Positions 32,285-42,768 of a DNA stretch of 64,000 nt are shown here, in pieces. Position 1 is the first letter of the stretch, and the number at the start of each line of letters is the position of its first letter. The notes beneath the pieces were generated by a model that had not been told where the DNA came from, did not search any database, and saw only the letters and a program-made list of their open reading frames with translations. This DNA comes from Toxorhynchites rutilus septentrionalis (taxonomy: Eukaryota > Arthropoda > Insecta > Diptera > Culicidae), in assembly GCF_029784135.1 (NCBI RefSeq), contig NC_073745.1, positions 312,058,560-312,122,559 of the forward strand. The letters are read 5' to 3'. Both the position numbers and the translations under genes were made by a program.

Positions 32285-34955
32285 AAGGGTGACAGCTTTG
32301 CTGTCAAATACTCATACGCAAAATTTGCTGTCAAATACGCAGTTTGGCTTCCGCCGAGGTAAAGGGACGAATGATTGTCTCGCGCTGCTATCTTCTGAAA
32401 TCCAAATCGCATTTGCTCGCAAAGAACAAATGGCTTCAGTTTTTCTCGATATCAAAGGGGCATTTGATTGAGTTTCCATGGAAATTCTCTCAGAGAAGCT
32501 TCATAATCGTGTACTTTCACCAATTCTGAATAATTTCCTGTACAATTTACTGTCAGAAAAGCACATGAATTTCTCTCATGGCAACTCAAAATCTTCTCGT
32601 TACAGTTTTATGGGCCTACCGCAAGGCTCCTGCCTAAGCCCCCTCTTGTATAGTTTTTACGTCAATGATATGGATGATTGTCTAACTAGAGACTGCACGC
32701 TGAGACAACTTGCAGACGATGGAGTTATTTCCATCACGGGTACTAATCCCGTCGCTCTGCAAAAGTCGTTGCAAGATACCATGAACAATCTGTTCACGTG
32801 GGCCCTCAAGCAGGGTATCGAATTCTCTACGGAGAAAACTGAAATGGTCGTTTTTTCTAGGAAGCACGAACCCGCCCAATTCCAGCTTTACCTATCCGGC
32901 AAAACGATCCAACACTCTTTGTTTTTCAAATACCTGGGTGTATATTTTGATTCTAAATGTACCTGGGGGAGACACATTGCGTATTTGAAACAGAAATGCC
33001 AGCAAAGAATCAATTTTCTCCAAACAATAACCGGAACATGGTGGGGTGCCCATCCAGGAGACCTCATTCAGTTGTACAAAACATCGATATTGTCAGTGTT
33101 AGAATATGGCAGTTTTTGCTTCCGATCAGCTGCCAGGATTCATATTCTCAAGCTGGAGAGGATACAATATCGTTGCTTGCGTATAGCCATGGGGTGTTTG
33201 CATTCGACACATACGATGAGTCTCGAAGTTTTGGCAGGAGTACCCCCGCTTACTCTTCGGTTCACAGAATTATCCTACAGATTTCTCATCCGTTGCAAGA
33301 TCATGAATCCATTGGTGATTGATAACTTCGAAAATCTACTCCAGCTGACTCCTCAGTCAAGTTTTATGTCTTTATACCATGAGTACCTTTTCCGTGGAGT
33401 GCACCCTTCATCAGGCATCTCCAACCAAGTTTGCTTCCCATACTTTTGCAATTCCTCTGTCATTTTTGATCTGTCCATGCGACAAAAAATCCATGGAATA
33501 CCAGATCACCTACGCTCCAATGTTATTCCGTCGATATTTTCGGAAAAATATGGGAAAGTTGGATCTGATAAAATGTTCTTTACTGACGGTTCATTCATAT
33601 ACGGGTCCACTGGCTTCGGCATCTTCAATGAAAATTCCAGTGCCTCTTTCAAACTCAAAGATCCTTGTTCCGTGTATGTCGCAGAAATGGGTGCGATATA
33701 CTATGCTCTAGGGATCATTGAAACACTGCCCATCGACCATTATTTTATTTTTTCAGACAGTCTCAGCTCAATAGAGGCAATCCGCTCAATGAAAGTTGAT
33801 TAACGCTCATCTTATTTCCTAACAAGAATAAGACATCTATTGAGTGTTTTGGTCGAAAAATTATTCAAAATTACCTTAGCATGGGTTCCCTCTCATTGCT
33901 CGATTCCGGGGAATGAGAAAGCGGACTCGCTAGCTAAGGTGGGCGCTTCAGAAGGCACACTTTTTGAAAGGCAAATTGCCTATAATGAATTTTTTCACAT
34001 TCCTCGTCAGGACACACTCGTTAGTTGGCAGCGCATGTGGAGTGGAGATGAGTTCGGTCGTTGGTTACACACGATTATCCCTAAGGTCTCGACGAGTGCA
34101 TGGTTCAAGGGATTGAATGTAGGTCGTGATTTCATTCGCGTGATATCTCGGCTTATGTCCAATCACTACAACCTAAACGCGCATCTCTATCGCATTGGGC
34201 TCGCAGCAAACAATCTTTGTGATTGTGGCGATGGCTACCACGACATCGAGCATGTTGTCTGGTCGTGTATCCGGTTCCATGCTGCTCACTCTCAGCTCTC
34301 TAGAGCACTGAGAGCACAAGGCAGAAAATCGGATATCCCCGTCCGGGATATCTTAGGTAGCCGGGATCCTGATCTTTTGCTTCATCTATACCTGTTCCTC
34401 AGAAACGCCGATGTCAACGTTTAATGATGTTTCCTTCGTTGTGTCCCCGTTTCATATCCCTCCTATCCGATCGATAAACTTTTACATAGTCGCGGCAATA
34501 CATACACACACTCTTTACAGATGCACGGGCCGAAGGTTGTGCAGTCCACTGATCATTCAACAAGAGCCAAAGGTTGTACCGCTCATGACAACTCTACACG
34601 AGCTGATGATTGCGCCGGCTAGTGACCATTCTATCCTGGATTCCTCGAGTCGAGAAAGACGCACCACGCTAGATATGGGGTACAGACTAGGGAGCGTTGC
34701 TGATTAATGGTCAGCTGCATCCCAATAGGAAGTATCCCGTGTCGGACACACGTACAGATCATCGAAGACTGCAACATACCAATTATGAGAACACTTGTAA
34801 TACTAACCTCGAGCCAACCGCGAGTAATCGGTTACATATTACTAACATAGTTGTAAGACAAAAATTGTCAAAATATTGGACTCCCGGCCCCGTCAGGCTA
34901 ACGCCACATGTGCCTTAATAAAAAATATATTTTGAGAAAAAAAAGGGTGACAGCT
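32285..34955 (+). mobile_element. I-clade LINE, copy 2, 5'-truncated, TSD
   Basis: TSD AAGGGTGACAGCT at 32285-32297 and 34943-34955. The body 32298-34942 starts within RT and runs through RNase H, the C-terminal knuckle and a 3' UTR (34425-34942). At the 5' junction a 15 bp phrase TTTGCTGTCAAATAC occurs twice (about 32296 and 32324), probably a product of the truncation event. It is the best-preserved I-clade copy here. Confidence 0.85.
32298..34424 (+). pseudogene. I-clade ORF2: RT, RNase H, zinc knuckle; two nonsense codons
   Basis: One frame from the truncation to the stop at 34422-34424, interrupted by TGA at 32469-32471 and TAA at 33801-33803. RT: FGFRRGKGTND, VFLDIKGAFD, GLPQGSCLSP and LADD (catalytic box). 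RNase H: FTDGSF (Asp), VAEMGAIYYAL (Glu), FSDSLS (Asp) and VPSHCSIPGNEKAD (His/Asp). The C-terminus carries a CDCGDGYHDIEHVVWSC knuckle. The first stop lies where copy 1 has a Ser codon directly after the AFD motif. RNase H plus C-terminal knuckle places it in the I clade. The endonuclease is missing through truncation. Confidence 0.9.
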
Positions 34956-35134
34956 GCGCTATTCTTTTGAGAATAGCGCAAAAGGATGCGAAGTGTTTAT
35001 ATTCCTAGTAGTTTCAAGCCATCAATGTATGGCTCTGTATGCATGCTGTGGCGAACGCTTGTTTGGCACTTGGGTTACGTTGTACGAACGATGCCTAGAG
35101 GTGCGATTGCTTTGAGGCGATACTAAATAACATG
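34956..35134. other. Unassigned spacer
   Basis: No gene. A near-perfect hairpin GCGCTATTCTTTTGAGAATAGCGC sits at about 34956-34979, immediately after the LINE TSD. Confidence 0.35.
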
Positions 35135-35270
35135 TAACATGATATTTTTTTTTTTAATAAATCGTTTATTTTTACAGGCTCAGTTACATAAGTTTAAAGG
35201 AGCAAAACTCCTATCTGTATTGTTACAAGTATATATAAACATTTTTCATTAATTCTATAACATGATATTT
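35135..35270 (-). mobile_element. I-clade LINE (second subfamily), 110 bp 3' tail with TSD
   Basis: TSD TAACATGATATTT at 35135-35147 and 35258-35270. The enclosed 110 bp match the 3' end of the LINE at 622-1382 (shared TATTTTTACAGGCTCAGTTA). This is an extreme 5' truncation. Confidence 0.85.
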
Positions 35271-35859
35271 GATACTTGCAAGTGTTGTCATTGTTGTTGT
35301 TTCCCTGCGGTGCCAAAGATATATTGATGTAGTTATGAGATGTGTAATAATGGTGCTGGTGCAACATGTATATAATCGACTGTAGCCGAGTTTATGACAA
35401 TTGCGAAAGAGGCCACCGGAATAGCGTTCGAGGTAAATTTTCAATGCATTGACATGAAATAAATTGCGATATGCGATCAGCTAGTGTATTGTTTTGCGAG
35501 GGCAAGAATGAATCATCAATCAATTATCGTCAACCATTTCAAACCATTTCATAGATTATTCTACTAAGCAGTTGTTTCCAAAACTTCACAGCATTGTAGA
35601 ATAATATCCGAAGGTATAAACAAGCGACTTATAAAAAATAAAAGCATAGTTCTACGTCAACAATGCGGTCGTATCTTGGACACAACCTCCTATAATTTTT
35701 TTACTGGATCGGAAAGATGTTTGCATCAACTGATAGGGAAAATTTCTACGCATCTATCGCGATTTATAAAATGTTATTTTTCATTAGATAAACATTTGAA
35801 TAACTGTTAAATGTTAAGCGTTATCTAAACGCCCTAACTGCCTCGTTTTGATTGACCCG

Positions 35860-36370
35860 ATTTACGGTTTCCCCAACACAGACTTCAAAACCAAGCAGCC
35901 TTGGGGAAATCGGCATTGCAAATACATGAAAGTAGGGGGAGCTTTTGTTCCCACCGAAATGTGTTCCCTAATAGAGATTTCAAAACAAAGATGCCTGGGG
36001 GAAATCGGCATTGCTAATGCATGCAAGTCTGAGGCATTTTTGTTCCGACTGAAATGTGTTTCCCTAACACAGACTTCAAATCAAAGGAGCGTGGGCAAAT
36101 AAATGCAAACTGCGAGTATTTTTGTACTCGCCTGTCTTTATGCAAACCAGAATATGTTTCCTCAACACGTACTGAGGAGCCTGGGAAAATCGCCATTTCA
36201 GATACTAGAGGCGAATGAACTTTCAAGTTTGAAGTCACCATAGTATAAAAAGAAGAAGTAGAAGCTGTTGATTCATGCAAGCCGGAGGTAGTTCTGCACC
36301 CGCATATTTTGTTTTGCACTCCGGAAAGTGTTTTCCTAACACGGATTACAAAAGCGGGTGCGAACGGTTC
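35860..36370. repeat. Minisatellite of ~95 bp period
   Basis: Units around 35881, 35976 and 36072 (spacing 95 and 96 bp) share ACACAGACTTCAAA, GGGGAAATCGGCATTGC and ACCGAAATGTGTTCC type segments. Degenerate units continue to about 36370. A SINE-like tail (AGAGGCGAATGAACTTTCAA... AAGAAGAAG) interrupts the array at about 36206-36264. Confidence 0.75.
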
Positions 36371-36755
36371 ACCAAATCAAGCAAATTCGTGGCTCGAGAA
36401 ATACGTACACTTGAGAGATGCAAACTTCAAAGGGAAATGTAAAAAACAATAATCGTTTAATAACTCTTCCGCTCACATATTTTGTAGGTCCTAGGCATCA
36501 TACCAAACGAAAACGACAGTCATTAAATTTACTTGTAACGAAGTACATAATCTATCACAGTGCATGAATTGACCTTACATGGCATTTGTTCAATCTTTGT
36601 ACTCACAAAGCAAGTATTTTGAATTCAATTGGATTCGGAAATTATTTCATGCAATCAAAAATTGAATCAATACAAACAAATGATTACTAAGCTAAGGTAG
36701 TCCCACGGCAACCTTGCTAGCATAGATATAACCCACACATTTTTTTGGTTCCAAA
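36371..36755. other. No recognised feature
   Basis: AT-rich sequence without a recognised repeat or frame. Confidence 0.3.
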
Positions 36756-36990
36756 CTTGAAAAGCCACTCGTCGGGCAGAAATCTGAGTCGAACGAGGAG
36801 TTCATCGCCGCAACGGAGGCCTACTTTGTAGACCTCGAGAAAACGTATTTTTCAGATGGACTAAAGAAGTTGGAGCATCGCTGGGTCAAGTGTATCGAGC
36901 TAAAAGGAGACTATGTTGAGAAATAAATCGCCACCTATCCAAAATGTTTGTTTTTTTTTGTAGACTAAAAACTTCTCGGACTGCCTTCAT
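36756..36990 (+). pseudogene. irritans-type mariner, C-terminus and 3' end
   Basis: Frame from about 36756 to TAA at 36924-36926: LEKPLVGQKSESNEEFIAAT ... VDLEKTYFSDGLKKLEHRWV ... CIELKGDYVEK. This is the end of an irritans-subfamily transposase with its natural stop. The following AAACTTCTCGGACTGCC (about 36966) resembles the 3' TIR region of such elements. The rest of the gene is absent. Confidence 0.75.
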
Positions 36991-38207
36991 ATTTACAAGA
37001 TATAGTAAAATGATTTAAACATGGTCGTCCAAAACGTGAACGGGCCACCAAGAGCCTGGAGAGTGATGCCACTGAAAAGGCGACTGTGGGAGATTAGATG
37101 AATATAATTCAATAAAGTTAAAACAGTAATAAACGCATTTAAATTACATAAACAAATTCGGTATATACATTCTAAGTGATTCGCCTGTTCTGAATCTATG
37201 GCAAAACTAAGATTGCGCTCTCCATAAATGAAACGCTTCTACAGTAATTCAAACGCGTGCAGAAAAAGAAGAGTTCTTTAAGGAAGATGCTGTCAGCAGC
37301 AGATGACTGACAACGGGAATACATTACCGATGCTTTGATGGGAATGCAGGACCACCCAGCATGAGATTATTACACGAAAACCGGAAGAATCACGCTTCAT
37401 GGCTCCGATCACCCAGTTGTCCATATCATATATATTTCTGAATGTGAACCTTGGAAAAATGATGACGAAATTCACCGACATACATATGAATCATGGAAAG
37501 ATTCGTTACACGACACTATGCAACTTACCGGAGTAAATGATGAAGCTACTATGTTTATGATCTTCAAAGTGAAGGTGTGTTTGCGTTTGTTGGACAGCTT
37601 TCGGAATACAAAATCTTGTGTCCACGTTTCTGATCATTCGACAAGTCCACTCTGGAATGCTATATATAGATTGAAGTCATATTTCGGATCTAACTCGGAT
37701 GTAATGCTGGCATTGACAATACCAACAGCCCGTTTATGAGAATTCAATAATGGAACTCGAAGAAATCGTTAGCACAATAGCACAACATGCCAGACGTAAA
37801 TACGTTAGCTCAGCAGCTCTAAGGATGTTAAATCATGGAACAGCTTTTACTGATCTAGTGTGTACGCGAATTAGATTCAATGGGTCTAAACGAAGAATTT
37901 GAGTGTCAACGATCTGTGAAACTTCAACAAGTAGTTGTGGTTCTTGTTTTAACCAATTGTGCAATGTCGGATGAAGGGAGAAGATTTATATACGAGCAAA
38001 TACTGACAAATATCTGAGCGAATTAGCTTAAAATTCAGAATAATTTGTTTTTGTTCGAAATCTGTATAAAAATCATAAATTGAATAAAACTAATTTATTT
38101 GTATTGAGCAACGGCTTCACTCGGATTGTTTTATCAGAAATTACGTATTGTATTTCCAATTTGGCTCGAATTTTCGTAGATGTTCTTAACTCGATAATGC
38201 TGATCAA

Positions 38208-38459
38208 ATGTTTCAAGAATGGCACTCCACAATTGCAACGTTATATTCCCTCGGGAATGATGGAATTATTACCGCAAAAGTTACCGGTATGGAATGCCAG
38301 TTTCTTATTCACTCTGGTGTGCAAGTCAACACATTCACTGAGGATGATTTTCAGAAATTGTTGGATGATCATCTATATTTTGGTGAAATACATGATTTGC
38401 AGTATAGAAATGATTTTCCATTGAGAGCGTACTCTTCAAAAGGTCAAATATTCGTATAA
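38208..38459 (+). pseudogene. Retropepsin-like fragment, active-site Asp replaced
   Basis: 83 codons, with VTGMECQFLIHSGVQVNTFT followed later by LRAYSSKGQIFV. The FLI[D]SGA.VN pattern is that of retroviral-type aspartic proteases in gypsy/BEL polyproteins. Here the catalytic Asp position holds His and the Ala holds Val, so it cannot be active. Flanking sequence continues in other frames with stops. It lies within the LTR-like repeats 37085/40541. Confidence 0.55.
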
Positions 38460-39336
38460 GCTACATTCTGATCCATATTGAATATTACCGATGATAGTCT
38501 TCATTACTGAAGAACTCAAAAAGAATCCGAAGAGAAATGGAGAAATGGTAAAAGAATCCAGGTAGCTGCTGTGCAAACTGCTATCAAATATAGAGTCCTA
38601 CAACTCGATCTTAACGTGAATGTATCATCGAGCGCGACTTCTGACAGGAGAGATTGCATTAATCAAACAAGAAGAGTTGTTCCTCAAGTTCTATATTCCT
38701 TCGGTTAAGATCAATTATGATTGGACAAAACCACCATATAGAAACAGTAACGAGAGTGATGGATGTATTCTTCAGCTCCTCGATGCCAATTGGTAAGATA
38801 TTAGATTAGTATTCGACCTAATCGTTACATTTTCAGAAAGCCATTCAGTATGCCAAAGTTGATTTTTTTGCGAAGTTAGTTGGAGCATGTTTTTTTTTAC
38901 AATTGATATATCAAATGCATTTTTTCATTTAATTTACAATTTCATTTCTAGTCTACATTTACCGATTTTTTCATGGAATTAAGCATGTTTCATTGTGTTA
39001 GACTATTCTTGGAGCTTTGCAATCCACCGGATATTTTCCAAGAGTCAAATCTTTTGCAACTGTCCTGGACTAAGGAACTATTAAGATAATGTTTTGGTTT
39101 TTAGTGAAACCAAAGAATAACACGATGTCAGCCTTGCTTCAGCTTTTAGTAGACTACAGCAGCATAGTGTTAAACTTCACAAGACAAAATGTACATTCGG
39201 AAGCTGATTAGTTAAATTTAAGAGTTTCAGGTGACAGCAAGTGGGTGGCAAATTGAAGATGAAAAAAAAAAGATAGCCGTACAGAATTTTCGCAAACCAA
39301 TTAAGTGGTTCCTGAAGTGGTAAACTTTGATGGATT

Positions 39337-39607
39337 CTTCTTCTTCTTCAATGGCACTAACGTTCCTGTAGGAACTTCGCCGTCTCAACGTAGTATTACT
39401 TGCGTCATTTTTATTAGTACTTAGTTGAGATTTCTATGCCAAATAACACGCCTTGAATGCATTCTGAGTGGCAAGCTCTAGAATACGCGTGATCACAGTG
39501 CAAGTCGGAGGAAATTTCTTTGACGAAAAATTCCCCCGACCAGAACGGGAATCGAACCCGAACACCCGGCATGTTAGTTATGACGCTAACCACTCGGCCA
39601 CGGGAGC
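39337..39607 (-). mobile_element. tRNA-derived SINE, second copy, 13 bp TSD
   Basis: Minus-strand copy of the SINE at 29527-29813, with A and B boxes intact (complement of 39540-39605). TSD ACTTTGATGGATT lies at 39324-39336 and 39608-39620. It is inserted in the eroded LTR element. Confidence 0.9.
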
Positions 39608-39659
39608 ACTTTGATGGATTGCTAACATTCATTCATAAATCTCTCAGACGCCACGCAAT

Positions 39660-39790
39660 CAAGATGAAACGATTACGTCCTTTGGCAGAGTGAGATTCCG
39701 AGTTGTTGCCAGAGATGGGGCCAAAATTGTAGTTATGAGTGATAGAGAGATTCAACATACCCGAGATGTTCAAGATGTTAGTATTTCTCC
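39660..39790 (+). pseudogene. Integrase C-terminus-like fragment
   Basis: A short frame reads VRFRVVARDGAKIVV followed by TRDVQDVSI, which resembles the small beta-barrel end of gypsy-type integrases. The similarity is short, and only its position between the LTR-like repeats supports it. Confidence 0.35.
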
Positions 39791-39947
39791 AGGTATCATG
39801 GACGGCAAAAATATCTAATATAAGGCAGAACTCAATTTTTCATGAACCAGATATTCTGCCAGGTTATGATTTAATACCAGAAAATTTGGGAGACAGTTAA
39901 ATTACGTTTAACAGAAATGAGAAGAATAAAAGAAAATTATCCTACTC

Positions 39948-40445
39948 TCAAGAAAATATTTGTGGGGGCAAGGTAAATTTTGAATAAACAGAAAAAGTTT
40001 TCTGGGAATGCTTTTTTTTATTTGTATTATAGTGACTTTCAACTCATTTGGCTGGTTCGTCACTTACTGGGAATGCATGTGTCCAGTATGCTAAAGAAGG
40101 TATATTCAGTTACCTGGTATTGAACAATGATATCAAAAAATTACAACAACTTACAATTTGGAGTGAGTAAAACTTCATACAGTTCTCGTATTTTCCACAT
40201 TAAAAACAGGAAGTGGGTTATACATGTGGTATAACGTAGGACTATCGTTATCATTTGTTTTAGTTGCATCTGAATCAATTCTGAATGAATGAATAAATGA
40301 ATATTTGGGGGACTTCGAAAACGAGAGCGTTACGTTGGAAGCACAATATGCAGCAAAAGAAGAAATCACACAAAAGTTGTATAATACATTATACATTACT
40401 TGTATTGTGATATGATTTGAAAAATTTTTTTGACAGAGAACAATC
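39948..40445. repeat. Inverted duplication arm 1 (partner 42308-42768)
   Basis: Reverse complement of 42308-42768, over 90% identical by eye. Both arms contain the same truncated SINE insertion with the same 10 bp TSD (CTGGGAATGC), here at 40012-40066 with TSDs at 40002-40011 and 40067-40076. The duplication therefore happened after the SINE inserted. A third, partial copy of its end lies at 40925-41085. Confidence 0.8.
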
Positions 40446-41385
40446 ATTCCTTACGCCGTAAATACGAGATCAGAAAGCCTTGTAGATATTACGGCAGATT
40501 GATTTATAGTTTCTTCCTGTAGGATAGAGGCAAGGAGTAATGTGGGAGATAAGATGAATATAGTTAAATAAAGTTGAAAAAGTAATAAACACATTTAAAT
40601 TACGCGAACAAATTCGGTATATACATTCTAAGTGAGTCGTCTGTTCTGAATCTATGGCAAAACTTAGATTGCCCTCTCCATAAATGAAAACAGATTTGAG
40701 AACAGTGCTAGACTTACGAGAGACGAAATTAATTTAGAGAGCGTGAGAAATACGATTCGATATCTCTCTGCGTTATGACTGAAGGTCAGAACGTGAGAAT
40801 GAGAAAAGTGAGAGTTTTACAAATCTCATTTGCTCTTCTACTGATGTGTAGCATATTCGACGGAAAGATTATTCTCTCGAGTATTATTGAGGCGAATTGT
40901 CGTAAAGTGCTTGATCGATGGGAAAAAACAGGAAGTGGGTTATATCTATGGTATAACCGCAAGGGTGACGTAGGACTATCGTTGATTTAGAGATCATTTG
41001 TATGAAGTTGAATCTGAATTCATTCTGAATGAATGAATATTTGGAGAACTTCGAAAACGAGAGCGTTACGTTGGAGGCACAAGGTTTTATGCATCCAATA
41101 TTGGATACGGAAATATTCTACTGATGGGGAAGAATAATCTTCAGAAGCTATCCTGTTGATTGCGATTGATTGAAAAACCACAAAACCTAATGTATTTGGT
41201 CACAGTGTTACATGGATAAAAAACATTCAAATAAACTCTTTCACATGAATGTATTTTTAAATTCCTAGAGGAACTGGCAGATTATTTTCCGGATCTTTCT
41301 CGATCCAAACGGAAAGAATTCCGTGCGTGTATGTGTGTGAGTGTAGCGGCTGCTTCGAGATCTTCCCGGGGAACCGTTTGTAGCA

Positions 41386-41466
41386 TCACTCTCCTCCTGA
41401 TGGATTCCCTTCTGGCCTAAGGTGCACAAACAGGCTCTTGGTGACACCGTTCATCCGCGCTTTCAT
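41386..41466 (-). CDS. 26-codon ORF downstream of the candidate promoter
   Basis: ATG at 41466-41464 to TGA at 41388-41386. It encodes a 26-residue, Arg/Lys-containing peptide starting MKARMNGVTKSL. No family is recognised. It could be the first exon or the broken start of a longer gene: an overlapping frame continues to 41265. Reported only because of its position behind TATA and initiator motifs. Confidence 0.2.
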   Translation of the reverse strand: MKARMNGVTKSLFVHLRPEGNPSGGE

Positions 41467-41524
41467 GATAAACGAAGAGCTTCACCACAACAGCGACAAC
41501 ATGCTCCAATCGCTGTTCAATTAG

Positions 41525-41568
41525 AACTGAGTGGATTTCCGAGCGGCGCTCGCTTATATACCGATTGG
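41525..41568 (-). promoter_or_regulatory. Candidate RNA polymerase II core promoter
   Basis: On the minus strand: CCAAT (41568-41564), a TATATAAG box starting at 41560, and an insect-type initiator TCAGTT at 41530-41525. The initiator A lies 32 bases from the first T of the TATA box, the normal insect distance. The next ATG is 62 bases downstream (41466) and opens only 26 codons. Seen in sequence only; transcription is inferred. Confidence 0.4.
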
Positions 41569-42307
41569 TGATTTCAATAGCCTATTTTGAAAGCAAATTT
41601 AAGACTATTGAAACAAGTTTTTGGATCAGAAAGTAACAAGTATAGAACGCGTAGACATTTTATCTTTCGAATGAAGTGTTTATCATACCATTTCGTTCAG
41701 TTGTTTAGGAGCTATTAACACTCAAAATCTCGGTCTCCGGCGTAACGCTTTCGTTTTCGAAACTTTGATTTTACACCCCGGTATAGAAATGAAAGATGTC
41801 AAAAAGAAGTCACGACAGCGACCAAGAGAAATCAGCATCGACGGTAACGATTCCGCTTGAGACAGCCGCCACACATACACACATACACGCGCGGAACTCT
41901 TTTCGTTTGGTTGCCATCCAGCATCGAGAAGATTCCGGAAAGATGTCATCGTTGCTTGAAAAATAATCTGCCAGTTCCCCTTGGAATTGAATAATACATT
42001 TAAGTGAAAGAGTTTATTTTAATGTTTTCTACCCATATAATACTGCGACCAAATACATTTGTTTTTGTGATTTTTGAAACAAGTGAGATCAACGTAAGAC
42101 CACCTCTTTCAGCATTTTATTAGAGGTGCAATGAATCTTAAGAAGAAATTCCCGCTCTATGCGCACTGACAAACGATGTTTACTCAACAATTTCTCAAAC
42201 GAGAAATGGGTGTTGTGAGAAAGGATGAGCGAACGCAAAAATTGTGTAGACTGATTCGATGCAACAGCTATTTTGTCTATTGGTAATGGAATACAAATCA
42301 TATCACA

Positions 42308-42768
42308 CAAGCAATGCATAATGTATTATACAACTTCTGTGTGATTTCTTCTTTTGCTGCATATTGTGCCTCCAATGTAACGCTCTCGTTTTCGAAGTCC
42401 CCCAAATATTCATTTATTCATTCATTCAGAATTGATTCAGATGCAACTAAAAACAAATGATCACTAAATCAACGATAGTCCTACGTTATACCACATGTAT
42501 AACCCACTTCCTGTTTTTAATGTGAAAAATACGAGAACTGTATGAAGTTTTACTCACTCCAAATTGTAAGTTGTTGTAATTTTTTGATATCATTGTTCAA
42601 TACCAGGTAGCTGAATCTACCGTCTTTAGCACACCGGACTCATGCATTCCCAGTAAGTGACGAACCAGCCAAATGAGTTGAAAGTCACTATAATACAGAT
42701 AAAAAAGCATTCCCAGAAAAACTTTTTGTTTATTCAAAATTTACCTTGCCCCACAAATATTTTCTTCA
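42308..42768. repeat. Inverted duplication arm 2 (partner 39948-40445)
   Basis: Plus-strand arm containing the truncated SINE 42654-42706 with TSD GCATTCCCAG at 42644-42653 and 42707-42716. No coding sequence. Confidence 0.8.

Larger units (their letters stand above)
37085..40690 (+). mobile_element. Eroded LTR retrotransposon (gypsy-like) with LTR-like repeats
   Basis: A ~149 bp direct repeat begins TGTGGGAG at 37085 and at 40541, with about 90% identity by eye. It contains AAATTCGGTATATACATTCT and ends near CTCTCCATAAATGAAA. A purine-rich run (GATAGAGGCAAGGAG) sits just before the second copy, where a polypurine tract belongs. Between them are decayed protease-like (38208-38459) and integrase-end-like (39680-39780) segments plus a SINE (39337-39607). 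No primer binding site was identified. Confidence 0.6.
41160..42080. repeat. Foldback structure around a promoter-like centre
   Basis: Bases about 41160-41400 pair with 41820-42080: shared GGCAGATTATTTTCCGGATC-like and TGCGTGTATGTGTGTGAGTG-like segments occur in opposite orientation. The unpaired centre, about 420 bp, contains a core-promoter-like sequence and a 26-codon frame. Confidence 0.6.
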
